Positions 16,218 through 24,819 of a stretch of DNA of 30,818 nt are shown here, piece by piece. Origin of the DNA: JAFDCJ01 sp049669725 (GTDB taxonomy: Bacteria > Desulfobacterota > Desulfobacteria > Desulfobacterales > JAFDCJ01); NCBI GenBank assembly GCA_049669725.1, contig JBATKU010000589.1, positions 1-30,818 of the forward strand, written 5' to 3'. The notes below the pieces were generated by a model, which searched no databases, was not told the DNA's origin, and saw nothing but the letters and a program-made list of their open reading frames with translations. A program made the translations under genes and the position numbers. Every line of letters begins with the position of its first letter. The first letter of the stretch is position 1.

Positions 16218-17588
16218 ATGAGGTTTGCTATCCATAAATATTTCTATCTCTCACTTATAATATTCTCAATATTCTCAACCCGGCTAGCTCTGGGCGACGA
16301 ACTTCCCTCCTACTGCGAAGAAGACCCCGGTTTAGCCGGTGAACTGAATCGGCTGGGGCCGGTCATGGGGCTCGGGTCTTCTGTTTCCCATGGCCTGCTG
16401 GCCCGTTCGGCCTCCGAGATTGTGGCCGACCAGCTATGCCTTGGCAGCAAGGGGCATGTTTTTCCGTGGTACTTTCCGGCATCCTACCAGAAAGCGGCCA
16501 AATATTATTACAAGCGCAGGAAACCAGGCTTGGTAATCGCCCTGGATCTTACCTATCATGACATGAAAGTTTTGGAATATACCAGCGAGAAAGAAAGGGT
16601 GCTCGATACACTGGTGCCCGCCCTGGCCCTCGATTGCGAAAGTGATTTTTATGATTGCTCCCCAAACGGAAACGAATCCTATGTCAAAGAAGAGGACTAT
16701 AGACCGACCGTAATTTTAGGTGATATATTTTTTGAAAATCTAATTGATTGTTCCCAGGGAAAACCGCCCGAAGAGTACCGCACAGAAAACGCCAAACCCA
16801 GACCCAATAAGCATTGTTTTGGGGAATACGCTCAACTTAACCGCCACTTAAGGGATCTTGCCGCCAGGTATCCCAATGTTCATTTATATCCCGCCAATCA
16901 TCTGTTTACATCACTGATAAAATATCCCCACAGCATTTTTTACGATGAAGGGACCCGTCAAACTTTTTTCAGCAGGAAGGAACTCACCTGGGATGGCTGG
17001 CACCCTTACACTGATCCCGGCAGTCAGGTATTTGCCAATCTGACCATTATGCACGTCAATCAATTGATTCAAGAAGGTAAAATCAACGGCCGCCCGATTC
17101 CGCTAATAAAGCTTTCCGAAGCGTATTTCGGGCCGCCATCCGGTCTTATCATCATCGTGCCTGATAAATTCCCTTCAAACCCACCGCCCCGGATAGTGGG
17201 TCCCGATGGCCGAAAGGTTCCCTTGCGATTTTCTCTTTCCAAAGAATGGGCCGAGCGTCACGGCGTCTTTGCCATCGGAAAATCTTACTTTAAGTCCAGG
17301 GCACTGTCATGGGACCGCATCGGTCCCAAACCGCTCGTAATCCGGGCCCGATCGAATTTTGGCTCAACCATAGTTCTGTCCAAAAAAGATCGCGCTATAT
17401 TGACCGCGCATTACCGCACCGGAAAATCTTTTAAAGGCGCCCTTCTTCTTATCGGCGATGATTTTGATAAAAAAATTGTTTCCAGGGAAGATACGTTTTT
17501 TCTCAACCAGATCGACAGGGACAAAAATATTCTAAAAAAGCTCGCCCCTCCCCCGATGGCGGACGGTGCTTCACCCTGGGATTACTAG
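16218..17588 (+). CDS. Secreted SGNH/GDSL-like hydrolase
   Basis: 456 residues. Residues 1-26 form a signal peptide (hydrophobic run, then LALGDE). GLGSSVSHG (51-59) matches the block I nucleophile region (Ser54 or Ser55). WDGWHPYTDPGSQVF (258-272) gives the block V D-x-x-H pair, D259 and H262. GDIFFENL (169-176) may be another block. The last 150 residues are not recognised. The family hydrolyses esters of lipids, polysaccharides or peptides; the substrate is unknown. No strong SD precedes the ATG at 16218. Confidence 0.7.
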   Translation: MRFAIHKYFYLSLIIFSIFSTRLALGDELPSYCEEDPGLAGELNRLGPVMGLGSSVSHGLLARSASEIVADQLCLGSKGHVFPWYFPASYQKAAKYYYKRRKPGLVIALDLTYHDMKVLEYTSEKERVLDTLVPALALDCESDFYDCSPNGNESYVKEEDYRPTVILGDIFFENLIDCSQGKPPEEYRTENAKPRPNKHCFGEYAQLNRHLRDLAARYPNVHLYPANHLFTSLIKYPHSIFYDEGTRQTFFSRKELTWDGWHPYTDPGSQVFANLTIMHVNQLIQEGKINGRPIPLIKLSEAYFGPPSGLIIIVPDKFPSNPPPRIVGPDGRKVPLRFSLSKEWAERHGVFAIGKSYFKSRALSWDRIGPKPLVIRARSNFGSTIVLSKKDRAILTAHYRTGKSFKGALLLIGDDFDKKIVSREDTFFLNQIDRDKNILKKLAPPPMADGASPWDY

Positions 17589-17660
17589 CTATCCGGATAA
17601 AAATCCCATATGCTATTCAATTCTCTGGGCCCATTATTTCTGTGATAGAAGAATCTAGCA

Positions 17661-17894
17661 TTACACCTTGGTTGAAAGACAGAGTCGAACGCCATCATTA
17701 AGAAGGAAAATGGATTTAGAATATTTATCATCGCTTGATGTAGTCGGACTTGATTCTACTCTAACCAATCCCCGCTTTTCTGCTTCACTGACTGTGAATT
17801 TCCTCAGCTTTTTTAAATTTCCGTATTGGATAATGACCTGTTTTAACTCTATCTCATCATCGTTGATGTAGACGCATGGCGCTGAAGATTCCAT
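17661..17894 (-). CDS. Small conserved-looking protein of unknown function
   Basis: 77 residues if it starts at ATG 17894, which has AGAGGT close upstream; longer versions (to 17969) add a hydrophobic stretch without a better start. The sequence, MESSAPCVYINDDEIELKQ..., has mixed strands and helices and ends in a short beta region. It lies 83 bp after the STAS-like gene on the same strand and may be its partner. I do not recognise the family. Confidence 0.45.
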   Translation of the reverse strand: MESSAPCVYINDDEIELKQVIIQYGNLKKLRKFTVSEAEKRGLVRVESSPTTSSDDKYSKSIFLLNDGVRLCLSTKV

Positions 17895-17976
17895 CGGCAC
17901 CTCTTTTGGTTCAAATAGGTGTTCAACAAAACGACACCCCCATCCTATCGATAAAATAATCCAAACCAACTAACAT

Positions 17977-18249
17977 TTACGCAGCAAATCGGCGTTTGTG
18001 TCTACCAATAAAAGTAATGTTACTATTCTTTTTGGTTAAAAAATTTAAGTTATTTTGGAATACATCAACACCAAAGGAGTGGATTTGAGTAAGGTCGTTG
18101 GTATCAATAAATACTTCAAAATAATTTTTTCCATGCTTTTTTAAAGCATGGATCAATTCATGTGCGGACATACCATCAAAATCGCCATATAAGTGACAAT
18201 GGAGACTATCTCTGTTTTGATTAAGAAACAGCTGAAAATTAGAGGCCAT
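17977..18249 (-). CDS. STAS-like (anti-sigma-factor-antagonist type) protein
   Basis: 90 residues from ATG 18249, which follows AAGGAG at a good distance. The pattern NFQLFLNQNRDSLHCHLYGDFDGMSAHELIHALKKH is the STAS strand-helix start, and FEVFIDTNDLTQIHSFGVDVFQNNL holds the segment where the phosphorylated Ser would sit (here a His-Ser pair, IHSFG). The fold fits STAS, but the usual D-S-S/T loop is replaced. The role is inferred as a small regulatory switch; no sigma factor or kinase is adjacent. Confidence 0.6.
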   Translation of the reverse strand: MASNFQLFLNQNRDSLHCHLYGDFDGMSAHELIHALKKHGKNYFEVFIDTNDLTQIHSFGVDVFQNNLNFLTKKNSNITFIGRHKRRFAA

Positions 18250-18724
18250 TAAGAAATCTCCTTTCTTGCCAGGCATTGCTTCCCGTTATAAACCCCCTGT
18301 AATATCATAGAAATTCTTGATCATTGACAAATAAACAAATTGAACTTTGCCTGGTTGACTGCAAAAATCATGCAGGCTTGATCGAAAAAATATTGCAAAC
18401 AGTTTATTGATTAAATTTTAAAGGTTTACGAATAGATGTAAAAGGAGATCCAAAAAAAGCATATGAAAAAAATACCCAACTATTATGTAATTGAATCCAC
18501 AATCTGAAGATGTTTACCTACCCCAAGTTCAATAAAACACGGTATTCTGATAAGACCCCCCCTTTTCAATCTGGGATCTCTACTTTTCGTGGTTTAAGCC
18601 AACTTCAGATCAAAAAAAACATGGCTTAAGGATTTAAACTAAGTTGCCGATAACAATAAATAGCATCATTAAAATATCTAATATTTCGCAGGATCGATTT
18701 TCCAAGAAAGAACATCAGGTTATA
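18250..18724. other. AT-rich intergenic region, no supported gene
   Basis: It holds the upstream regions of the divergent STAS-like and ExeA-like genes. A 14-codon frame at 18463-18507 follows AAGGAG but at 15 nt, too far to be convincing. I see no clear promoter. Confidence 0.4.
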
Positions 18725-19630
18725 ATGTTATACCTTCCATATTACAGCTTGAAAGAGGAGCCTTTTCAGGACACTGCCAACCCAAAATTTTTTTGGTTTG
18801 GCGAAGAGCAATCCGAGGCGATTGCGATTTTAAAGTTCGGAATCGACAAAGGGGAAGGCATCACGTTGTTAACCGGCGATATCGGCGTAGGCAAAACAAT
18901 ACTTGCTAAATATCTTGCAGGGCTTCTTGATGATACATACAAAATCGTAAAGGTAGACGATTCAGATCTTGATACTAAGGATTTTTTGCTCTTCCTTGCA
19001 GATTCTTTTAAACTACCAACTAACTTTGATGATAAGAAGTCATTTTTTAGATATATAGATGAGGAGTACTCCAAAACCCAAAAAAGGATGCTCATTATCC
19101 TTGACGAAGCGCACCGGGCAACAAGAAGTCTGCTTAATGATATAGACCTTATGGCAAAAATCAAAAGGGATAATGAGAAATTGATAAATATTATTTTGGT
19201 CGGTCAAACGCCATTGATTGAACTAGTAAAAGAGATAAAGGCAAACGGCAATGGCCATAGACACTCTATCGTATGTCATCTCCGGCCATTAACCAAAACC
19301 GAAACAAATAAATATATAAAACACCGGCTTAAAATTGCCGGCACCGAAAGGAATTTATTCAGCTCAGGTGCAATTGGCAAAATTTTTCAAATTTCAGGCG
19401 GCATACCGAGGGTTATTAATACGATTTGCGATCATGCTATGATGATAGGGTATTCAACGGATTCAAAAAAGATAAAAACCTCCGTGATTAAAGAGTGTGC
19501 TGAAGATCTTCAAATCCGGAACAGGGTTTTCGGCAATGGGAAAGATCCGGCAGGAAAAACATCCGGGGAAAAAATCGTAAAACAAGCCTACAATAGAACC
19601 AAACAGAAACTGTTCACTTGGACATCTTGA
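18725..19630 (+). CDS. ExeA/GspA-type AAA ATPase
   Basis: 301 residues from ATG 18725, giving the family start MLYLPYYSLKEEPF; a longer frame from 18644 is less typical. Walker A is GDIGVGKT (51-58), Walker B is MLIILDEAH (122-130), and the C-terminal GGIPRVINTICDHAMM is the sensor-2-like motif of ExeA proteins. Such ATPases assist secretin assembly in type II secretion or sit in exopolysaccharide loci. No secretin or polysaccharide genes are in view, so the partner is unknown. No peptidoglycan-binding domain is attached. Confidence 0.85.
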   Translation: MLYLPYYSLKEEPFQDTANPKFFWFGEEQSEAIAILKFGIDKGEGITLLTGDIGVGKTILAKYLAGLLDDTYKIVKVDDSDLDTKDFLLFLADSFKLPTNFDDKKSFFRYIDEEYSKTQKRMLIILDEAHRATRSLLNDIDLMAKIKRDNEKLINIILVGQTPLIELVKEIKANGNGHRHSIVCHLRPLTKTETNKYIKHRLKIAGTERNLFSSGAIGKIFQISGGIPRVINTICDHAMMIGYSTDSKKIKTSVIKECAEDLQIRNRVFGNGKDPAGKTSGEKIVKQAYNRTKQKLFTWTS

Positions 19631-19730
19631 AAGCAATTTAACGTAGGATTCTTTTCATCCATTTTATCCATGATATAAAACTTAACCGAGTTGTTTTCTC
19701 AAAAGGATGGCTTTGGCAACGACCCCTGTT

Positions 19731-19904
19731 TCATTTGAAAAAAGATGCCATAATCCACTTGGCTTTTCTCCACCACCCATTACAAAACATTTCTGATAGT
19801 CGCAGTTGTTTTGACCATGTCCGCTTTAGCAAAAACACTTCCTTTTTGGAAAGCCTTCTGTCGTTGACAATGAAGCCACCATGAGGATTCCAAAATCCGC
19901 CCAT
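19731..19904 (-). CDS. Small unknown protein downstream of a coupled gene
   Basis: 57 residues (MGGFWNPHGGFIVNDRRLSKK...), missed by length filters. AGGGAGG lies 6 nt before the ATG, and the upstream gene's TGA is 1 nt away, so the two are likely translated from one message. The family is not recognised. Another frame carrying ETGVVAKAILLRK overlaps its end, so a frameshift cannot be excluded. Confidence 0.4.
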   Translation of the reverse strand: MGGFWNPHGGFIVNDRRLSKKEVFLLKRTWSKQLRLSEMFCNGWWRKAKWIMASFFK

Positions 19905-19905
19905 A

Positions 19906-20169
19906 TCAGGCCTCCCTATATTCTCTTACAATAAATTTTTTATTTTTAAACTGGCGCTTTCTTTTCTCTATAATTAATTCTGCTTCAACGATATTTTCGT
20001 GTTCAAATTGATAAGGAAAGTACTCAGAGTAATTAAATTCCTTTGCAATATCAGCATAGATCCCGACTTTCCAAATGCCGAAAAATTCCTGTGGAACAAA
20101 TTTACTATGCCGACAAAGAATTCTGAATTTCGGATTCGGAAAAACCATTTTTTTAAAAATTTGTATCAT
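19906..20169 (-). CDS. Small unknown protein
   Basis: About 87 residues if started at ATG 20169 (MIQIFKKMVF); the frame stays open to a GTG at 20274. The segment PKFRILCRHSKFVPQEFFGIWKVG and the later YSEYFPYQFEHENIVEAEL look protein-like. No family is recognised. The TGA is followed after 1 nt by the next small gene. Confidence 0.4.
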   Translation of the reverse strand: MIQIFKKMVFPNPKFRILCRHSKFVPQEFFGIWKVGIYADIAKEFNYSEYFPYQFEHENIVEAELIIEKRKRQFKNKKFIVREYREA

Positions 20170-20586
20170 AATCTTTTCTTTCGATCCAAAAAACTGATGA
20201 AATGACATCAGCATAAAAAATGATCTATGAATGATTGGCCAGGCAATATTTTTAATGAGCAAGAGGCATGCCACATAGTAGATAACGTCTAAATAGTAAT
20301 CGATTCAGTTATATATGGAAATTTAAACCAAAACAGAAACTAGATAATTATGGAATGCATGAAATAAAACTGTAACAAATTGTTCATAGGATCAACGGAT
20401 TCGGAATGCGGAATTAATGGAAGGCAAAAATTTGGATTACCCCGGCATACCTCAACACATCCTATCTAAAGGTGTGCCTTTCTCTTAACAGCTTTACCCA
20501 AAGATCCTTCGGATCTTCATAATATTTGTGGGATCTCTTTAGGTCACATCAATGGTGGATGAATGATCTGGGGTTAGGATAAGGAA
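20170..20586. other. Intergenic, no supported gene
   Basis: This stretch contains a small hairpin AAGATCC-TTC-GGATCTT (20501-20517) and otherwise no recognisable feature. Confidence 0.4.
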
Positions 20587-20618
20587 AAAGGGCAGTGCCA
20601 CCATTAACGCTGCCCTTT
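20587..20618 (-). terminator. Intrinsic terminator of the barrel-protein operon
   Basis: A perfect 9-bp stem AAAGGGCAG / CTGCCCTTT (plus view). On the minus strand it continues into TTTTTCC. It lies 46 bp beyond the last gene of the minus-strand operon that starts at 21676. Confidence 0.8.
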
Positions 20619-20663
20619 GTGTCTCTAAATTTCCTATCAGCAATTGATCGCTTGGCTAATTTC

Positions 20664-20957
20664 TCAGCCTTGAACGGCAACCTCATAGCCTTCCTGAACA
20701 GGTGGTGCTGTCATGTATTCTGCGAATTTGCCCACTTGCTCCTTGTAGTAGCCACTCTGCTCATTTGCAATAGCGTCCTCCTCACTATCCCATATGGAAA
20801 TAGAATAACCTTTACCTGTTGTGCGATCTGTGAAAAGCGTGATTCCACGAAATCCCTTTTGTGGTTTTGCAGAGGAGACAACGCTGTCTTCATAGCGTTT
20901 TATAACTTCATCAATTTTATCGACATTTACTTAAACTATGGTAAACCGTGCAAACAT
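20664..20957 (-). pseudogene. Dimeric alpha/beta-barrel (ABM-like) protein with an in-frame TAA
   Basis: A strong AAGGAGG precedes ATG 20957. Translation gives MFARFTIV, then TAA (20931-20933), then a clean continuation VNVDKIDEVIKRYEDSVV ... FTDRTTGKGYSISIWDSEEDAIANEQSGYYKEQ ... APPVQEGYEVAVQG to TGA at 20664, 98 codons in one frame. This resembles small antibiotic-biosynthesis-monooxygenase-like barrel proteins, which often read T-V-Q-V at the broken site, so CAA to TAA is the simplest change. No good restart codon lies just after the stop. It is either a recent nonsense mutation or a base error. Confidence 0.7.
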
Positions 20958-20997
20958 AAGTATTCCTCCTTTCTTTTTGCATCAAAACCGATCTACC

Positions 20998-21291
20998 CTA
21001 TGCCATCAGTGCGATGGCCTCACTGGCTTTGTAGCATAACCTGATATCGTAACTGTAGCCCGGCACATCGAGGAAGTTCAAATAGGCCTTCGTTACAGCA
21101 TCAAAGGCTTCTTTGGTCTTGGAGTCTTCGACCTCTAAAATTGAAATATTGTGATAACCTTCCCCGGTTGTGGAATAAACGTAGTTCCCCTTTCCCTTAA
21201 TAAAATCGGGCAGACGAGGTAACTCCATAAAGCGTTTGGTAACTTCCTTGCCACTTTGTATGGGATAATCCGAAAAGCAGATGATAACCAT
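20998..21291 (-). CDS. Small dimeric alpha/beta-barrel-like protein (paralogue 2)
   Basis: 97 residues with GAGGAGGG 5 nt before the ATG. Its C-terminal half (VPGYSYDIRLCYKASEAIALMA) aligns with that of the next upstream gene (VGYEHEIATFYKVEEALAVIGM), so the two are paralogues. The strand-helix-strand rhythm and length fit ferredoxin-like barrel proteins. The function is unknown. It is the middle gene of a three-gene operon. Confidence 0.7.
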   Translation of the reverse strand: MVIICFSDYPIQSGKEVTKRFMELPRLPDFIKGKGNYVYSTTGEGYHNISILEVEDSKTKEAFDAVTKAYLNFLDVPGYSYDIRLCYKASEAIALMA

Positions 21292-21352
21292 TTTTGCCCT
21301 CCTCTCTAAAAGATGATTTGCCTTTTCCGACTAAATATTATGATTTGCTTGA

Positions 21353-21676
21353 TTATTCGGGCAAACTCATACCGATAACAGCCAAGGCTTCTTCTACCTT
21401 ATAGAAGGTTGCAATCTCATGTTCATACCCTACGATGTTGAGAAACATTGATTCGAAATTGACCATGCGAGCCATAGCTTCTTCAAGTTTTCCCTTCTTC
21501 ACATCCATTATTGTCAGAACCATTAACCCTTGACTGGTTGACTTTACGGCAGCTGGAACAACCTCAGTTGCTAAATTTTCATCTGGAGGATATTTTGATA
21601 TCGCTTCAAGATACATATTTGCAACATCAGGTGCTTTATCACTTGGATAGGTGGCTGTTGTAATAAGATAGGGCAT
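21353..21676 (-). CDS. Small dimeric alpha/beta-barrel-like protein (paralogue 1)
   Basis: 107 residues with AAGGGGG just before the ATG. The N-terminus MPYLITTATYPSDKAPDVANMYLEA is a strand followed by a helix, with a second strand GLMVLTIMDVKKGKLEEAM and a C-terminal YKVEEALAVIG helix shared with paralogue 2. It is the first gene of the operon. No catalytic motif is recognised. Confidence 0.7.
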   Translation of the reverse strand: MPYLITTATYPSDKAPDVANMYLEAISKYPPDENLATEVVPAAVKSTSQGLMVLTIMDVKKGKLEEAMARMVNFESMFLNIVGYEHEIATFYKVEEALAVIGMSLPE

Positions 21677-22418
21677 TTTTCCCCCTTTCAGGTAATTTAC
21701 CTCAATTCACTATTTTAAATTAAGTTTTCGGTTTTGATCTATATTATGAAAATATCTTAACCATTATCGCCTCCAAAAGAATGAAGTATCCCTTGGAGGC
21801 CAAACATTGGCAATTTCAGTCTGCCACCTATAAGGATCATTATCATTTTGACCTTCCGTTAAGAACAGGACTTGAATTAAATAAACGGGATTAGATTCAG
21901 TCCAGAAGTGGATGCTTTGCTAGGGATGATACTGTGTCAGGATTCAGATGTCAGTGTCAGGATGGAAACTCTTTTGGACAATACGACAAGACCAACATGC
22001 GTGTCAACAATAATCGAGTACTGACCCCCTTTCTCGACACACAGAATATTAACACAGCGGTGCCAATCACATAATCGCTTTAACCGTTCACACGATTCGC
22101 CCGGCCCTATCAATTTCACATGCACAGGTCATGTTAATGGTTGGAAAGGCTAAAGGAATGGGTGCTGTGGCGCAAGCAAAAGCCTCGTATTTTGCGTTGC
22201 AAATGCTCTGAGAAGCCCATGCTGAGGACTTCTCAGAAAGCTGGTTGAAGACCATGGGTAAAACGTGGGGGTTATTTGGGGCTATGAGCAGTGTGGGTTT
22301 GTGCGATTGTTTACAAGGATATCATGCGCATCTGTTATTGCCATTAATGGTTTAAGACCGGCCTGTCCTATTCAGACTCAAGGCTTATTCAACCAAGCAT
22401 GGAGAAAGAAATTGATTG
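21677..22418. other. Intergenic region with a hairpin and a doubtful small frame
   Basis: A perfect 9-bp stem TCTGAGAAG (207-215 of the 22-kb block: 22207-22215) / CTTCTCAGA (22229-22237) has no U-tract, so it is not a clear terminator. A 62-codon minus-strand frame (21937-22125, MHVKLIGPGESCERLKRL...) is possible but lacks an SD. The upstream part should hold the promoter of the barrel-protein operon. Confidence 0.35.
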
Positions 22419-22685
22419 TTATCCTTGAGTTTGCCGGGCTATATAATGCTGGTCTAAAGCCTGGCGCAGATAGGTTTTGATCACGGCTTGACGACTGATG
22501 TTTAACTCCTTTGCAATGGCATCTAATTCCTTTAGCATGTCAAGCGTAAAGTCAACATTGACGCGTTTAACCGGGGGCCTCATTTCGCCTTTATTAGTAA
22601 AATACCTGGAAATGTCTTTCCCACCCATTGCCATTTCAGCAATCTCGTCGGCAGTGGGTTTCTTTTTATTAACTGTTTTGCTCAT
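22419..22685 (-). CDS. brnA: BrnA-type antitoxin (ribbon-helix-helix)
   Basis: 88 residues. A disordered Lys-rich N-terminus is followed by PVKRVNVDFTLDMLKELDAIAKELNISRQAVIKTYLRQAL, a ribbon-helix-helix pattern as in CopG/BrnA antitoxins. It overlaps the toxin gene by 17 bp, toxin first, as in brnTA. BrnA neutralises BrnT and represses the operon with it. Confidence 0.85.
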   Translation of the reverse strand: MSKTVNKKKPTADEIAEMAMGGKDISRYFTNKGEMRPPVKRVNVDFTLDMLKELDAIAKELNISRQAVIKTYLRQALDQHYIARQTQG

Positions 22686-22947
22686 ATAATTTTTCCTCTT
22701 GTTTTGTAGATTTCCAAAGGGTTACAAGGTGGTAATACTCGCCTGCGATATCTTCTCTGATTTCATATATGACGGTATATAATTTACCTACTACCCACCC
22801 AATCACACGGAATTGTTCAGGATCATCGGATCGAACATCCACATAATGGTAATGGGTCCAAATTTCTTTGACATCCTCGAATCCGATTTTTCGTCTCGGG
22901 TCCTTCTTCAGCGTTTCACTTTTTGCTTTGTCGAATTTGAGCCGCAT
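22669..22947 (-). CDS. brnT: BrnT-type ribonuclease toxin
   Basis: 92 residues with the BrnT layout: an N-terminal FDKAKSETLKKDPRRKIGFEDVKEIW, then the strand series HYHYVDVRSDDPEQFRVIGWVVGKLYTVIYEIRED and YHLVTLWKSTKQEEKLYE. BrnT is a RelE-fold mRNA interferase. No SD precedes ATG 22947 (only AAATATT), so it may be translated from a leaderless or nearly leaderless mRNA. Promoter and operator are just upstream. Confidence 0.8.
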   Translation of the reverse strand: MRLKFDKAKSETLKKDPRRKIGFEDVKEIWTHYHYVDVRSDDPEQFRVIGWVVGKLYTVIYEIREDIAGEYYHLVTLWKSTKQEEKLYEQNS

Positions 22948-22955
22948 AATATTTT

Positions 22956-22982
22956 GGTATAACAGTTATACCATCTTGTCAA
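22956..22982 (-). promoter_or_regulatory. brnTA promoter with 17-bp palindromic operator
   Basis: GGTATAACAGTTATACC (22956-22972) has 8-bp perfect arms around one base. On the minus strand an exact TTGACA (22982-22977) precedes it, and TATACC or TACCAA in the palindrome's end serves as -10. Transcription would begin within a few bases of the brnT ATG. The site is the likely BrnA operator. Confidence 0.65.
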
Positions 22983-23134
22983 ATTAATTTCTATCTAAAT
23001 TGACAGGTTCAACACTGCCGTATTCATGGGCACGGGGAGCTAAAATCCCCCTGTCTTCAAAAATTTTTCAAATGATATCATTAGGTTAACTTGACACCCA
23101 AAATGAATTGTGCCCGTTTTTGGACCCCTTTAGA

Positions 23135-23167
23135 CAAAAAAAGCACCTACGAAAATTTCGTAAGTGC
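23135..23167 (-). terminator. tRNA-Phe terminator, copy 1
   Basis: On the minus strand GCACTTACGAAA pairs with TTTCGTAGGTGC (one wobble), then TTTTTTTG. It stands just after the tRNA 3' half and is the tRNA's own terminator. Confidence 0.75.
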
Positions 23168-23176
23168 CTGAAATTA

Positions 23177-23220
23177 GGTGCCGAGGGACAGAATCGAACT
23201 GCCGACACGGGGATTTTCAG
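23177..23220 (-). tRNA. 3' half of tRNA-Phe(GAA), scar copy 1
   Basis: Read on the minus strand: anticodon loop CTGAAAA (GAA), TCCCC, GTGTC, T-arm GGCAG-TTCGATT-CTGTC, acceptor CCTCGGC, A, then CCT instead of CCA. No 5' half follows to the right. The lost CCA suggests this copy is the older, drifting one. Confidence 0.85.
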
Positions 23221-23483
23221 ACCTAAATTCAAAAAATAAAAATTTAGTGTATTTTTAACATGTTGATTCTATTCCAATTTTTCAACCAACTTTTGGTTTC
23301 GTTTGGAACCATTTGGAAATATTTGACCTTGGCGGGCACAATTTGGGCACAATTTTCCATTACCATCCTATCATCACAGCATATTTAGAAATTGAGTGGC
23401 GCTCGCACGGAAGTACGGGATTGACTTTCTTCAATGATCATTCTAAACCGGAGATTATAAAAAGATTTGTGCAGGAAAAAACG

Positions 23484-24716
23484 ATGAGTACCAAAGGAAA
23501 CAGAGAAAACAACCTTACTGCCCTTGATAAGCTGATCAATGAAATTACTGTCGATGCATACGGCGATGACGAGGTGCTCTGGGCATTTCGGCAGGTCTTC
23601 GAGGACGATGTTAATTTCCCGGCCGACGGGTTCGTCATCGGCGAACCCGTCTCAGTGGTCGAGATCGACTACGATGGTAACGAGCGTCGCGGTCTGACAG
23701 CAAAATGCCGACGTGAAGATGGTTCAGAACACACGGTCACAGCCTCCGATGTTGTGTTTCCGAAAGGATCCAGTGGCCCGTTGTCTTTAGCTGCCTACCG
23801 TAGGTGGCTCGGCCTCGAACCTTACCCTGCCGTAATCCTAAAGCATACACGCCGTAAGCGTCAACACAAGGCCACGGACGACGACTTCGATCTTAGCAAA
23901 CCTGTCGAACTTGTTATTCTTTCGGTCAAGGAGCGCTCTGCTCGCTGCCGCCCACTGGGGAGCGAGCGAGTTATCACCCTTCGGGCATACGGACTCTGGA
24001 ATGTGGTGCCTGGAGAGAGCGTCACTATCAAGCCCCGCAAGCAATGGCGCTTTTCTGGGCACCCATATCTCTCAGGAGAGATTGAATCCACCATACTTGA
24101 TGTGGCCGCGCTCGGCCTTGTGCCGCTGCGGCTCGAAGAATTTGGTATTTGGGACCCCAAAGAGCACTACTGGGGCGAAGAGGATGAGCCGATCGACGAA
24201 TGGGCCAAACCGATTATCGCCCGAGGCCCGCGTCCGGAGTTCGAGATGGAGCAGGTAATGCCAGGAGCTGACAGCGGCGATCCGTTCGAAGATCCTATAA
24301 TCGAATCAAACGAGCTCAAGGATGCCGGCGACCTGTTAGGAGCAAAGAGAATCCTTATGAAGCTTTGCCAAGCTGATTTGCGTTGTTTAGATGCCCATGC
24401 CCACCTCGGCAATTTTTTCTTTGACAGCATGCCGGAAAACGCTATCCGCCACTACGAGGTTGGATTACGCATCGGAGAACTGTCTCTTGGCGATGATTTC
24501 GACGGCGTACTTCACTGGGGGCTCATTGACAACCGCCCGTTTCTGAGATGCATTCAAGGCTACGGGCTATGTCTTTGGCGGCTGGGTCACTTCGACGCCG
24601 CCGAGGCCGTATTTGATCGGATGCTCTTGTTCAACCCGTCGGACAACCAGGGAGTGCGCTTCCTAATCGATGATGTCAAGACAAGGACAGCATGGGAGGA
24701 GCGCGAAGTCAAATAG
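23484..24716 (+). CDS. TPR/ST7-like protein of unknown function
   Basis: The start at ATG 23484 (AGGA 8 nt upstream) gives 410 residues; the frame is open to 23313 but those codons run from near the tRNA repeat. The N-terminal part (LTALDKLINEITVDAYGDDEVLWAFRQVFED) begins a small domain; a beta-rich middle follows. The C-terminal 130 residues are TPR-like with RPFLRCIQGYGLCLWRLGHFDAAEAVFDRMLLFNPSDNQGVRFLI, which resembles ST7-type TPRs. GC is higher than in the neighbouring toxin-antitoxin genes, which suggests separate acquisition. No catalytic motif is seen. It is followed by the 426-codon gene after 103 bp. Confidence 0.7.
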   Translation: MSTKGNRENNLTALDKLINEITVDAYGDDEVLWAFRQVFEDDVNFPADGFVIGEPVSVVEIDYDGNERRGLTAKCRREDGSEHTVTASDVVFPKGSSGPLSLAAYRRWLGLEPYPAVILKHTRRKRQHKATDDDFDLSKPVELVILSVKERSARCRPLGSERVITLRAYGLWNVVPGESVTIKPRKQWRFSGHPYLSGEIESTILDVAALGLVPLRLEEFGIWDPKEHYWGEEDEPIDEWAKPIIARGPRPEFEMEQVMPGADSGDPFEDPIIESNELKDAGDLLGAKRILMKLCQADLRCLDAHAHLGNFFFDSMPENAIRHYEVGLRIGELSLGDDFDGVLHWGLIDNRPFLRCIQGYGLCLWRLGHFDAAEAVFDRMLLFNPSDNQGVRFLIDDVKTRTAWEEREVK

Positions 24717-24819
24717 AAAGCTTAAGAGAGACCACATAGGCCTAAAAATCTTCGAAGACATAGATCCGAAAAAGATTAGCTCTACAATTGCATATGAGTG
24801 AAGTGTTTGGAATTGCACT

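Larger units (their letters stand above)
23002..23220. repeat. tRNA-Phe direct repeat, copy 1
   Basis: About 219 bp that recur at 27133-27352 with roughly 80 percent identity by eye. Shared parts in order: GACAGGTTCAAC, GCACGGGGAG...TCCCC hairpin, ATGATATCAT, GAATTGTGCCC, a terminator stem and the tRNA-Phe 3' half. Similarity ends abruptly at the anticodon loop (CAG at 23218-23220). The repeat marks the left boundary of a 3.9-kb module. Confidence 0.85.

Noticed and set aside
18463..18507. 14-codon frame after AAGGAG
   Set aside because: The SD is 15 nt from the ATG and the peptide is too short to judge.
20595..21044. 149-codon plus-strand frame
   Set aside because: It runs antisense across the barrel-protein genes, which have SDs and a terminator on the minus strand.
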